Positions 8,966 to 17,591 of a DNA stretch of 64,000 nt are shown here, one piece after another. The notes below the pieces were generated by a model, which worked only from the letters and a program-made list of their open reading frames with translations, made no database searches and had not been told where the DNA came from. The translations under genes and the position numbers were made by a program. The stretch is taken from assembly GCA_963718405.1 (NCBI GenBank), contig CAVQYZ010000005.1:496001-560000 (forward strand), given 5' to 3'. This DNA is from Bog-756 sp963718405. GTDB lineage: Bacteria > Actinomycetota > Acidimicrobiia > Acidimicrobiales > RAAP-2. How positions within the stretch are numbered: the first letter of the stretch is position 1; each line of letters starts with the position of its first letter.

Positions 8966-9309
8966 TACCGGATCAGGCCCGTCGTCCGACGAGCATCGCC
9001 GGCACGGGTGACAACCCGGAGGGGTCAGACACTTGAGGTCGTTAAGACCTTTCGTGCGGAATCCAAACCGGTCTGTGGAACGCAGTCCCTATGAACGGTG
9101 ACGGTTCGACCGTCTCGGGAGCCGAGGCTCCGACCCATGGTTTCGAGGTCGCAGACACCATCCGCCCCTCCGAGAGCCGCAACCGATGCTCAGTCGTCAT
9201 GAACCGTGGCCGATATCTTCGCCCGTCAGCAAGTGCGAAGTTCCCGTTGGACGTGCCCCGAACGTACCCCTGCGACGAAGAGAAGCCACCGTCCATACCA
9301 CTGTTCATG
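8966..9309. other. Intergenic stretch, no confident gene
   Basis: Overlapping open frames exist on both strands (for example a minus frame 9042-9308 directly after hsp20), but neither resembles a family I recognise. An inverted repeat GGTCGTTAAGACC lies at 9037-9049; its spacing differs from the DosR-like boxes. Confidence 0.4.
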
Positions 9310-9621
9310 TCACCGTTCGCTCACTACATGAACCACCCGGGACGCGCCACCACAGCTCCGAAGTGGGGCTCGAACCTCGAGTACCCCATCGATGTACTTG
9401 GCACTGACTTTCCCCTCATCGACTCCCGGGGGGAGACGAATATCCCTCGAGAATGTGCCGTCTCGAAGGTCTGACTGCGGGACGCAGGCGCCATCGCTTC
9501 GTTGAGCACGAATGTGGAGAATGTCAGAGGCGATAGACACAGCAATATCTCGGTCTGCTTCAAGTCCAGGCACATCAGCTACCAGTAGGAACTGTTCATC
9601 GTCGCGGAACTCTTCAGCCAT
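9310..9621 (-). CDS. Hsp20/alpha-crystallin small heat shock protein, short form
   Basis: 103 residues. The alpha-crystallin core is visible: DDEQFLLVADVPGLEADRDIAVSI, LHIRAQR, FSRDIRLPPGVDEGKVSAKYIDGVLEVRAPL, which is the typical A-x-x-x-G-V-L edge. Both flanking arms are very short compared with the usual 140-160 residues. The family holds unfolded proteins without ATP. Ribosome site AAGGAGAA lies close to ATG 9621. In mycobacteria the related hspX is a top DosR target; a partial box sits 22 bases upstream here. Confidence 0.85.
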   Translation of the reverse strand: MAEEFRDDEQFLLVADVPGLEADRDIAVSIASDILHIRAQRSDGACVPQSDLRDGTFSRDIRLPPGVDEGKVSAKYIDGVLEVRAPLRSCGGASRVVHVVSER

Positions 9622-9643
9622 CTACATCGTTCTCCTTTTTGAA

Positions 9644-9658
9644 TGGGACCGTTGATAC
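9644..9658 (-). promoter_or_regulatory. Partial DosR-like box upstream of hsp20
   Basis: On the minus strand GTATCAACGGTCCCA: the right half (GGTCCCA) matches the other boxes, the left half does not. It starts 22 bases before the Hsp20 ATG. Weak on its own; listed because of position and gene type. Confidence 0.3.
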
Positions 9659-9748
9659 ACCCTTGGCGCCGACACCAATCCAGATCTGTCAGCCATCGGG
9701 TTCGACGGATCCGCCGGTTTCACTGATGCCCTACTGAAGCGACAGGTC

Positions 9749-10825
9749 TCACTGGCCGTCACCGGCCGGCAGGCCACCGCGGCCTGCACTAGCGGTACTC
9801 GCCTCGCCGGCATCGGTGCTCGAGGTGCTGGCTCCGACCCTCGGCGAACGAATGCGGCTCCGGAACACCCAGAAGTTCCACGCCTGATAGGCGAGGACCA
9901 CGGGAAAGAACACCGCGGCCACAACGGTCATCACCGTGAGGGTGTACGAGGGGCTGGCGGTGTTGGCCACGGTCAGGTTGTAGGCGGCGCTGGTGGTTGA
10001 GACCATGACGTGCGGATAGAGGTCGAAGAAGATCGACCCTACCGCCGAGGCGATAGTGAGGCAGGCGGCCGTGAAGGCCCAACCCTCCTCCTCGATTACA
10101 GCTAGCCATGCCGCGGCGAAGGCTGCCATGACCGCCACCGCATCCAGTGGGTTCGGCACGAACCCCTTGCCCAACCCGAGGTGGGCCCAGGTCACAAAGA
10201 TCCAGACCACCACTGCTGCGGCCCAGCCGATCCTTCCAGATAGGTGGCTGATCCGGTCGTGCAACTCGCCGGTGGTCTTGAGGGTCAGGTAGGTGGAGCC
10301 GAGGAAGAGGCAGACCACCGTGAGGGTGACCCCGGTAAAGAGCCCGAAGGGGACCAGGAGCCCGAAGAAGCTGCCGGTGTAGTTGTGGGCCTTGTCGATG
10401 GGGAGCCCGTGGAGCAGGTCCCCGAGCGCGGTCCCGAGGAGCAAGGGGATCAAGGCGCTGCCGATGGTCAGCGACCACTGCCAGATCGCCCTCCACCTGG
10501 CATCTTCGAGCTTGCGGTGGAACTCGAAGGACACTCCCCGGACGATCAGGGCCACGAGGACTATGACCAGAGGCAGGTAAAAGGTCGAGAACATGGTGGC
10601 GTACCAGCCAGGGAAGGCCGCGAAGATGGCCGCGCCCCCCACGATCAGCCACACCTCGTTTCCGTCCCAGAACGGCCCGATGGAATTGATGGCCACTCGA
10701 CGCTCCACGTCGGTCCTCCCTACGAAGGAATGGAGCATCCCCACCCCGAAGTCGAATCCTTCGAGGACGAAGAACCCCACCCAGAACAGGGCCACGATCA
10801 GGTACCAGAGATTGCTGAGATGCAT
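9749..10825 (-). CDS. cydB: Cytochrome bd ubiquinol oxidase subunit II
   Basis: 358 residues, multi-span. The start MHLSNLWYLIVALFWVGFFVLEGFDFGVGML is diagnostic of CydB; GNEVWLIVGGAAIFAAFPGWYA and the C-terminal SPSYTLTVMTVVAAVFFPVVLAYQAWNFWVFR are also typical. With CydA it forms the membrane bd oxidase that reduces O2 to water at very low oxygen. It follows cydA by nine bases and ends the cydDCAB operon. Confidence 0.97.
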   Translation of the reverse strand: MHLSNLWYLIVALFWVGFFVLEGFDFGVGMLHSFVGRTDVERRVAINSIGPFWDGNEVWLIVGGAAIFAAFPGWYATMFSTFYLPLVIVLVALIVRGVSFEFHRKLEDARWRAIWQWSLTIGSALIPLLLGTALGDLLHGLPIDKAHNYTGSFFGLLVPFGLFTGVTLTVVCLFLGSTYLTLKTTGELHDRISHLSGRIGWAAAVVVWIFVTWAHLGLGKGFVPNPLDAVAVMAAFAAAWLAVIEEEGWAFTAACLTIASAVGSIFFDLYPHVMVSTTSAAYNLTVANTASPSYTLTVMTVVAAVFFPVVLAYQAWNFWVFRSRIRSPRVGASTSSTDAGEASTASAGRGGLPAGDGQ

Positions 10826-10834
10826 AGCCGACTC

Positions 10835-12274
10835 CTAGTAGACGAGAGCGGGAAGACGGTCGTCTTCGTGCTGGTCGGATCGATCCAGAGGCTGTTCGTC
10901 GCCGTCCTCTGGATGACGGTGGCCCTCCTCCGCATCGGGGGCCAGGTGCTTCCTGCCGTAGTGGATCATCAGGTAACCGTCGGCCGCCCCCAGGGCGATG
11001 TAGAGCAGCACGAAGACCACCAGACTGATCCAGAGGTCGGTGGCGGTGACGTTGGGGGAGGCAGCATTGGCCGTCTTCATCAACCCCTGGACGATCCAGG
11101 GCTGGCGTCCGCTCTCGGTCAACATCCAGCCCGCGGTATTCATCAAGAAGGGGGCTACCACCACCCAGGGGGCGATGCGCAGGAACCACTTGGCCCGCTC
11201 CAGCTTGTGTCGGCGCAACAGCCAGATGCCCCACAGCGAGAACGCCGTCACCAGGGCAGCAAGGTAGGCCATGACCCGCATCGACCAGTACTGGATGAAC
11301 ACGTTGGGGATGTAGTTGCCAGGTCCGTACTTCTTCACGTCCTCGGCCTGGAGCTGGTTGAGGCCCTGGACCTCCCCGTTTAGGTGGTTGGTGGCCAGCA
11401 CCGACAGCAGGCCGGGTATCGAGAAGATTTGCGTGGGTGTCTGATCGTTCTCACCACCGCCGATCTGGAAGACGGAGAACGAGCAATGAGATGTGCAGGT
11501 ATTCCACTGGGCTTCGGCGGCGGCGATCTTCATGGGCTGGTAGGTGCCCTCGATGACCCCGAGCTCGCTACCCACGAAGAGTGTCAGTACCACCGTGGGC
11601 AGGAGGACGATCATCGAGATCACCGCGGTCCGATGGAACGCCTTCACCTCCCGATCCTTCCGGATCTGCCAGGCCGACACAGCCAGCATGACCAGTGCCC
11701 CGGTGACCAGGGAGGCCAACAGGACGTGCACGTATCCCCACAGGAAGACCGGGTTGGTGAACAGGGCCCAGATGTCGGTGAGCACCGGCTGGTGTTTGGT
11801 GTTCATCACGTAGCCGACCGGGTGCTGCATCCAGGAGTTGGCGGCCATGATGAACGCGGCCGACAGCATGGTGGCGCCGGCCACCAGCCATATACACGCC
11901 AGGTGGACCTTCTTCGGCAGGCGGTCCCAGCCGAAGATCCACAGGCCTAGGAATGTCGACTCGAGGAAGAAGGCCAACAGCCCTTCCATGGCCAAGGGCC
12001 CTCCGAAGACATTGCCGACCACCCTCGAGTAGACCGACCAGTTCATCCCGAACTGGAACTCCTGGACCATGCCGGTCACCACACCCACCGCCACGTTGAT
12101 CAACAGAAGCGTCCCGAAGAACCTGGTCAACCTCCGGTACATCGGGTTGTCGTTGCGATACCAGGTGGTCTGCAACAGAGCCACCAAAAAGGCCAGTCCG
12201 ATGGTTACCGGGATGAACAGGAAGTGGTAGATGCTGGTGGTGGCGAACTGCCATCTGGCCAGATCGGTGGTCAT
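10835..12274 (-). CDS. cydA: Cytochrome bd ubiquinol oxidase subunit I
   Basis: 479 residues, multi-span. Visible marks: ARWQFATTSIYHFLFIPVTIG with the haem-ligand His at about residue 17, MQEFQFGMNWSVYSRVVG-type helix III, a short Q-loop around residues 250-310, and GWMLTESGRQPW, the conserved CydA signature. It carries haems b558, b595 and d and the quinol site. The ATGA overlap with cydC indicates translational coupling. Role: high-affinity respiration under microaerobic conditions. Confidence 0.97.
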   Translation of the reverse strand: MTTDLARWQFATTSIYHFLFIPVTIGLAFLVALLQTTWYRNDNPMYRRLTRFFGTLLLINVAVGVVTGMVQEFQFGMNWSVYSRVVGNVFGGPLAMEGLLAFFLESTFLGLWIFGWDRLPKKVHLACIWLVAGATMLSAAFIMAANSWMQHPVGYVMNTKHQPVLTDIWALFTNPVFLWGYVHVLLASLVTGALVMLAVSAWQIRKDREVKAFHRTAVISMIVLLPTVVLTLFVGSELGVIEGTYQPMKIAAAEAQWNTCTSHCSFSVFQIGGGENDQTPTQIFSIPGLLSVLATNHLNGEVQGLNQLQAEDVKKYGPGNYIPNVFIQYWSMRVMAYLAALVTAFSLWGIWLLRRHKLERAKWFLRIAPWVVVAPFLMNTAGWMLTESGRQPWIVQGLMKTANAASPNVTATDLWISLVVFVLLYIALGAADGYLMIHYGRKHLAPDAEEGHRHPEDGDEQPLDRSDQHEDDRLPALVY

Positions 12275-14139
12275 GATGTGGTGCTCCAGTCGTGGTCTCT
12301 GTTGGATGGTGTCTGCTCCAGGGCCGGAAGGTGGCGTGCCACATCACCAGAGTCCGCGTAGCGCTCGGTCCTCATCTCCTCCCACCAGAGGTCCGAGTAC
12401 CTTGCCCCCGCGGCCAGCAGCTGGTCGTGGGTCCCCTGCTCGATTACCCTGCCGCCGTCGATCACCAGGATCTGATCGACCGACTCCAGGCCGGTCAAGC
12501 GGTGGGTGATCAGGACCAGGGAGCGTCCGTCGGTGACCTCCAACAGTTCAGAGGTAAGGGCATCGGCGCCGAGTTGATCAAGGTGCTCGGTGGGCTCATC
12601 CAGGACGAGGATGGAGAAGTCGGCCAGAAGGCCCCGGGCCAGGCCCAGTCGCTGACGTTGGCCGCCAGACAGCCGGGCCCCGTGTCGGCCGACTTCGGTG
12701 TCCAGCCCGGCGGGGAGGTCGCGGAGCCATCCCGACAAGCCCACCCGTGCGAGCACGTCACGCAGGTCGTCGTCGGTGGACTGGCGCGCTCCGATCCGCA
12801 GGTTCTCGGCGACGGTGGTGTCGAAGAGATAGGCCTCTTGGCCCACCAGACCGACGATGGTCCGGACCTCGTCTCCCCTATAGGCGTCGAGGGTCAGTCC
12901 GTCGAGCCGGACGGACCCGGCCCGGGTGGGGAGGAAGTGGAGGAGCACTCCGGCCAGCGTGGACTTACCTGCCCCACTCGGACCGACCACGGCCACACGC
13001 CGGCCGGGCGGCAACGACAGGTCCAGCCCCCGGAGGACACAGGACTCCCCGTCCGGGTAGCCGGCCCAGATCGATCGGCACTCGAGGCGGTGGGGCGGCT
13101 CGGGGACGGTGACGGGGAGCTCGGGGTCGGCGACGGGAGGCCGGGTGTCGAGGACGGCGAACACGCGACCGGCGGCCTGTCGGGCACGCTCGAGGGCCTG
13201 GGTGGCCACCGGGAGACCTACCACCAGTTCGAACGCCGCCAATGGAATCAGGGTGATCACCGCCAAGTCGGCACCGCCGAGGCGTCCGGCATGGACGGCG
13301 GCCACACCCACGGTGAGGCATCCCCAGCAGGCCAAGCCGGCCAGGAGGGTGTTGAGGGCCAGTCCGAGCCCGGCGGTGCCGGCCGAACGGGCGGCGATGG
13401 CAGTGAGCGCAGCATCGTCAGATCGCACGGTCTCCACCTGCGCCCCGGCCGCTCCAAATGCCAGCAGCTCGGCGGCCCCGTCGATCAGGTCCACCACCGA
13501 CACGGCCAGATCGCCCCGACGCTCGGCGAACCGGCGCTCCCGCCGATGGGTCAGCACCCCGGTCAGCCAGGGCACCATAGTGGCGGACAGCACGAGGGCC
13601 ACGGCCAAGATCATCCCGGCGGCGGGCAGCAGCCACCACATGACGACCACGGTGGCCGTTCCGGCCAGCGTGGCGGCGGCGAATGGGGGGATCACCCGGA
13701 TGATCAGGTCCTGCAGGGAGTCGACGTCCTGGACCACCCGGGCCAGCAGGTCGCCACTCCGGAACTCGGCCAGCCCCGACGGCGCCAACTGCTCGAGGTG
13801 CTCGTAGGCGCTCACACGGAGGTCGGCGATGAGGCGGAAGGCCGCGTCATGGCCGGTCAGGCGCTCGCCGTAACGGAAGAAGCCCCGGGAGATGCCGAAG
13901 AACTGCACCCCGACGATGGCTACTCCGAGTGCCGCTTCGCTCGGATGCTGTGCCGCACGCGAGATCAACCACGCCGCGGTGCCCATCAGGCCGATACTCG
14001 CCGCAACCGCGCCGGCACCCAGCAGCGAGGTCAGCAGGATCCCACGGATCGCCGGACGGGTAAGGGCGATAGTCCGGCCCACCGGGGCCAAGGCTGAGCG
14101 CCCCCCCTCCGACGGCATGTCCGGTGCATACAGGCTCAT
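12271..14139 (-). CDS. cydC: ABC exporter CydC (thiol exporter for bd oxidase assembly)
   Basis: 622 residues: an N-terminal six-helix exporter domain, then an ATPase with Walker A GPSGAGKST, signature LSGGQRQRLGLARG and Walker B ILVLDEPTEHLD. CydCD exports glutathione/cysteine or haem-related cargo and is needed to assemble cytochrome bd. It overlaps cydD and cydA by four bases each. The symbol is based on order and partner; CydC and CydD are hard to tell apart by sequence. Confidence 0.9.
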   Translation of the reverse strand: MSLYAPDMPSEGGRSALAPVGRTIALTRPAIRGILLTSLLGAGAVAASIGLMGTAAWLISRAAQHPSEAALGVAIVGVQFFGISRGFFRYGERLTGHDAAFRLIADLRVSAYEHLEQLAPSGLAEFRSGDLLARVVQDVDSLQDLIIRVIPPFAAATLAGTATVVVMWWLLPAAGMILAVALVLSATMVPWLTGVLTHRRERRFAERRGDLAVSVVDLIDGAAELLAFGAAGAQVETVRSDDAALTAIAARSAGTAGLGLALNTLLAGLACWGCLTVGVAAVHAGRLGGADLAVITLIPLAAFELVVGLPVATQALERARQAAGRVFAVLDTRPPVADPELPVTVPEPPHRLECRSIWAGYPDGESCVLRGLDLSLPPGRRVAVVGPSGAGKSTLAGVLLHFLPTRAGSVRLDGLTLDAYRGDEVRTIVGLVGQEAYLFDTTVAENLRIGARQSTDDDLRDVLARVGLSGWLRDLPAGLDTEVGRHGARLSGGQRQRLGLARGLLADFSILVLDEPTEHLDQLGADALTSELLEVTDGRSLVLITHRLTGLESVDQILVIDGGRVIEQGTHDQLLAAGARYSDLWWEEMRTERYADSGDVARHLPALEQTPSNRDHDWSTTS

Positions 14140-15881
14140 GAGTGCACTGCCAGTGCAGGCTCGAGGTGGATGACCCGGTCGGCAAGTGCAAGCAGTGAGG
14201 GCCGGTGGGCGGCCATGATCACGGTCCGTCCTTCCATGAGCCTCGAGACCGCGGCCAGTACGCCCTCTTCGGTCTCGCCGTCCAGGTTGGCCGTTGGCTC
14301 GTCCAGCAGCAGCAGGGGCGCGTCGCGGACGAAGGCCCGGGCGAGTGCTACTCGCTGCCGCTCCCCGGTCGACAGGCCCGCCCCCCCTTCGCCCAGCCGG
14401 GTGGCGAGGCCGTAGGGCAGTCCCGCGATCACCGGTGCCAGACCGGCAGCGGCGACCGCCGCCTCCACTTGTTCGTCGGAGGCATCCGGCCGGCCCAACC
14501 GGATGTTGTCGACGATGGAGCGAGCGAACAGGTGGGTGCGCTGGGGCACCCAGGCGATCATCAGCCGCCAGGCATCGGGGTCGAGCGTCGCTACATCGAT
14601 TCCGCCGATTTTGATCTGGCCGCGGCTGATGGGAGCAAAGCCCAGGAATGCCCCGAGCAGAGTGGACTTGCCGGCACCGCTGGGGCCGGCCACAGCCACC
14701 ACCTCGCCCGGCTCGATGGAGGCCGACAGACCGTGCAGGGCCGGGAGCAGACGCTTGGGATAGCTGACCTCAAGGTCGGTCATCGAGATGCCCACCGTCG
14801 AGGGGTCCGGCACCACGGTCTGGGTCCCACGTGCAGGAAGTGGCCGCTCGAGCACCTCGAAGACCTCCGTTGCGGCCTGCATGCCCTCGGCGCTGGCGTG
14901 GTAGCTGGTCCCGAGGAGGCGCAACGGGAGGTAGGCCTCCGGAGCCAGGATGAGGACGAAGAGCGCCGTGTTCAGCGAGAGGTGACCACCGAGCAGCCTC
15001 AGCCCTACGGCCACTGCCACCAGTGCAACCGAGATGGTGGCCAACAATTCCAAGATGAGGGCCGAGAGGAAGGCGACGCGGAGGGTGGCCATGGTGGCCT
15101 GCCGATAGCGGTTGGTGATGTCGCGGATGGTTGCCGCCTGGGCCTTGGCCCGGCCAAAGACCTTGAGCGTCGGCAGACCCGAAACGACGTCTAGGAAGTG
15201 GCCGGCCAGGCGGTGCAGCACGGTGGCCTGCCGGTCCATTCGCTCCTTGGTCGCCGATCCGACCAAGGCCATGAACAGAGGGATGAGCGGCACGGTCAGG
15301 GCGATGATCAGAGCCGAGATCCAGTCGATGCGGACCACTACCGCAAGCACGGTGAGCGGCACGATCACGGCCAAAAACACCTGAGGAAGGTATCGGGCGA
15401 AGTAGTCGTCGAGGGCGTCCACGCCGCTGGTGGCCAGAACAGCCAACTTCCCCGGTGCCTCCCGGTCGAGTCCGGCCGGTCCGAGGAGTGCGATCCGCTC
15501 CACCAGCTCGGTGCGCAGGTCGGACTTGGCCGCAGCCGAAGCCCGGGCGGCGGTGCGCTCGCTCAGCCAACTGAGACCGGCCCGGCCGACGATCACCGCC
15601 AGCAGGAGGACCAGTGGGGTGCGTAGGTCGCCCAGCCCGTGGTGCCGGAGGAAGGCGTCGGAGATGACGTTCGCCAGCAGCCAGGCCTGGGCCACCAGCA
15701 ACACGGCGGTGGCCGCTCCGAACGCCACCGAGGCCACCAGGAAGCGGCGGGTGGCTCGCGTGTACCGGAGCAGCCTCGGGTCCAGCGGGCCTCCGCCGGA
15801 ACGCGACGGTGGCGGTTGCGCTCCACCGTCTTTAGGCACGCCGGTCGATGCGACATGGGGACACGTTGTCGGTGCCGTCAA
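14136..15881 (-). CDS. cydD: ABC exporter CydD
   Basis: About 581 residues. ABC exporter half-transporter with Walker A GPSGAGKSTLLG, signature LSTGERQRVALARAF and Walker B LLLLDEPTANLD. Partner of CydC. The start is uncertain: the TTG at 15881 gives a TTGA overlap with the upstream gene, matching the overlaps seen between its neighbours. GTG 15896 or GTG 15839 are possible. Opening at ATG 15968 would overlap the upstream gene by 91 bases, which is unlikely. Confidence 0.88.
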   Translation of the reverse strand: MTAPTTCPHVASTGVPKDGGAQPPPSRSGGGPLDPRLLRYTRATRRFLVASVAFGAATAVLLVAQAWLLANVISDAFLRHHGLGDLRTPLVLLLAVIVGRAGLSWLSERTAARASAAAKSDLRTELVERIALLGPAGLDREAPGKLAVLATSGVDALDDYFARYLPQVFLAVIVPLTVLAVVVRIDWISALIIALTVPLIPLFMALVGSATKERMDRQATVLHRLAGHFLDVVSGLPTLKVFGRAKAQAATIRDITNRYRQATMATLRVAFLSALILELLATISVALVAVAVGLRLLGGHLSLNTALFVLILAPEAYLPLRLLGTSYHASAEGMQAATEVFEVLERPLPARGTQTVVPDPSTVGISMTDLEVSYPKRLLPALHGLSASIEPGEVVAVAGPSGAGKSTLLGAFLGFAPISRGQIKIGGIDVATLDPDAWRLMIAWVPQRTHLFARSIVDNIRLGRPDASDEQVEAAVAAAGLAPVIAGLPYGLATRLGEGGAGLSTGERQRVALARAFVRDAPLLLLDEPTANLDGETEEGVLAAVSRLMEGRTVIMAAHRPSLLALADRVIHLEPALAVHS

Positions 15882-16480
15882 CGGTCGTTGCCGCACCGTT
15901 CGAGGAACCGGAGGATGGTGGCGTGCTTTTTGGTATCGAGGAGCATCAGGTCGATCACCAGGGTCCACAGTGTGGTGTCGGCGAACGGACGAAGGCGCCG
16001 CTTGATTCTGTTGAGGGCCCGGAAGTCCTCCTCCTCTGCCTTGCGCAGCCGTTTGGTCTGCTCGAGGAGCGATCCGCTAACCGCACCGGGAAGCCTGGGC
16101 ACGACATCCACCGGAGGCTGCTCCCTCATCCCCCAGGCCAAGGCGCAGCCGAGCTCGGCAAGCAGCCGATGGTGGCGGTGTTCGTCCTCCAAAATGAGGT
16201 TAACCAGATAGCGCACACCAGCATCGGGGGAATCGGCGGCGAGTGACTCGTAGGTGGCGAGCAGCTCGCCTTCCTCGGTCCCGTGCTGAACGATCAGCTC
16301 AACCAGTTCCCTCATGCCGACACTGGCACCTGTACTCCGAAGAGCATCGATGGCACCCTCGAATGTAGCTGGAGGCCGAGTCTCCGACTCAGCGGCCATG
16401 TCGACTTGTGTGTCCGCAGATGAGACCGTGCCGGTGCCACCCAGGTGAACGCCGCCCTCCTCTCTCAGATCTGCCGCCAT
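15878..16480 (-). CDS. Ferritin-like helical protein heading the cyd operon
   Basis: 200 residues from ATG 16480 (GAGGAG ribosome site; TTG 16540 is an upstream alternative). After a loose N-terminus, four helices carry carboxylate/His pairs in the ferritin-like order: HGTEEGELLATYESLA, EDEHRHHRLLAEL, RKAEEEDFRALNRIKR, LDTKKHATILRFLER. This suggests a di-metal ferritin or rubrerythrin-type fold, possibly iron storage or peroxide removal. It is the first gene of a five-gene transcript with cydDCAB, an association I do not recognise as standard. A DosR-like box lies 62 bases upstream. Confidence 0.6.
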   Translation of the reverse strand: MAADLREEGGVHLGGTGTVSSADTQVDMAAESETRPPATFEGAIDALRSTGASVGMRELVELIVQHGTEEGELLATYESLAADSPDAGVRYLVNLILEDEHRHHRLLAELGCALAWGMREQPPVDVVPRLPGAVSGSLLEQTKRLRKAEEEDFRALNRIKRRLRPFADTTLWTLVIDLMLLDTKKHATILRFLERCGNDR

Positions 16481-16542
16481 CTCACTCTCCTCGTCGTTGA
16501 CAGCTCTCCCGCCATTTTGACGGCGGAGGTCGGTCGCCAATA

Positions 16543-16556
16543 GGGCCGAAGGTCAC
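16543..16556 (-). promoter_or_regulatory. DosR/DevR-like box of the ferritin-cydDCAB operon
   Basis: Plus strand GGGCCGAAGGTCAC (towards the operon: GTGACCTTCGGCCC). It lies 62 bases from ATG 16480, the same distance class (62-81 bases) as four other boxes here. It is also ten bases from a possible broken plus-strand gene. Confidence 0.6.
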
Positions 16557-16566
16557 ACAGGGCTGA

Positions 16567-16831
16567 GTGAGCAGTTCACGCCTCACCGAACGAGACGTCG
16601 TGCTCATCGCCGTGGCCGACGCCGTCGAGTCCAAATCTCGACATGCTCGCGGCCGCCGAGACCTGGGAGAACGGAATCGGTGCATACGAGCTGGCGGCCG
16701 AGTTCCCATTCGCAGCTCGACGAGGTGAACGCGGAGATCGGACCGCTCCAGAACGGTGGGCCCGATGCCCTCTCGTCTTCGACTTCCGCCGAACTCAACG
16801 ACTCCAGTTTGCCGGCGAGGGGGCCCACGAT
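16567..16831 (+). pseudogene. Possible broken small gene
   Basis: Reading GTG 16567 gives SSRLTERDVVLIAVADAVES; after about 16630 the sense seems to move to another frame (DMLAAAETWENGIGAYELAAEFP) and after about 16710 to a third (QLDEVNAEIGPLQNGGPDAL, ending at 16831). Joined, the pieces give a plausible 85-90 residue protein. No family recognised. The case rests only on amino-acid texture and on the regulatory box just upstream. Confidence 0.25.
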
Positions 16832-17105
16832 GTGACCAAGGACCCTGGGACTCGAGTCTGTGGTGGTGCACGATGTCTGCGGGCCGCTCGAGGTCCCACG
16901 CCTGCCCAGGTTTGATTCAGGCCGAGTTAAGGAACGAGTGTTATGGCGATACTGGCGCTACCGGGAGTGTGGACGTTCTACTTCTGGATCGACCGAAGAT
17001 GCCTCCGGCGGCCCGGTGCCGGCATCAAGGGTGGCCGACGCCGACCTCGTATACAGGTTCTTGACACCGTTCCATCCCAGTGGGTTGAGGCATACCGGGG
17101 CGGAA

Positions 17106-17528
17106 ATGACATCTGACGTCGCCAGCCCGGCCCGGAAGGCAGAGTGCTGGGCGTCGTCCGGATGTGAAGCTGTTGGGCTCGGTGATCCACCCGATTGTGG
17201 CCGACCATGCGAGGAGCGCTTGGCCTGGAAGCGGGATGTTGCACTCCAGATCTCGGTGGACGTCGGACAGGCCCCAGTCATAGTCCGATTTGCGGGGACG
17301 CTCGACGAAGAGACACGAATCAACCTAACTGCGCTGTTCGAGGAGCTGATAGGCGAAGGCTTTGCCGACTTCGAGTTGCAGACGTCCTCGCTCTGCGTGC
17401 CAGACAAAAAGGGGATGCGTGCGCTGATTGACCTCCAGTACCAGGTGCGAAAGGCGGGGAGCAACCTTGTTTGGGACAGGATCACCTTGAATCACCCGTT
17501 TACGGCAGTGATGGTCCCGAAGCACTGA
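17106..17528 (+). CDS. STAS-domain protein (anti-sigma factor antagonist-like)
   Basis: 140 residues from ATG 17106. The C-terminal 95 residues have the STAS pattern: ALQISVDVGQAPVIVRFAGTLDEETRINLTALFEELI, then FADFELQTSSLCVPDKKGMRALIDLQYQVRKAGSNLVW. In SpoIIAA-type proteins a Ser phosphorylated by an anti-sigma kinase follows the beta-3 strand; TSS at that place could serve. The N-terminus contains several Cys (ECWASSGCE, DCGRPCEE), which is unusual. No anti-sigma partner is adjacent. Longer upstream starts exist but lack coding character. Confidence 0.55.
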   Translation: MTSDVASPARKAECWASSGCEAVGLGDPPDCGRPCEERLAWKRDVALQISVDVGQAPVIVRFAGTLDEETRINLTALFEELIGEGFADFELQTSSLCVPDKKGMRALIDLQYQVRKAGSNLVWDRITLNHPFTAVMVPKH

Positions 17529-17591
17529 AATGCTTCCACTGTTACGGCGCGCGGATCGTTCGCCAGATCAGACCGACGAGCCAACCGGCCC

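Noticed and set aside
9037..9049. GGTCGTTAAGACC inverted repeat as a box
   Set aside because: Spacer of five bases and missing outer G/C bases do not fit the shared pattern; no clear gene start next to it.
10244..11383. A 379-codon plus-strand open frame opposite cydA/cydB
   Set aside because: Same shadow pattern, rich in E, G and Q, while cydA and cydB are unmistakable.
12292..14097. A 601-codon plus-strand open frame opposite cydC
   Set aside because: Composition (G/Q/H/R-rich, no hydrophobic core) is that of an antisense shadow of a GC-rich gene; cydC itself is fully supported.
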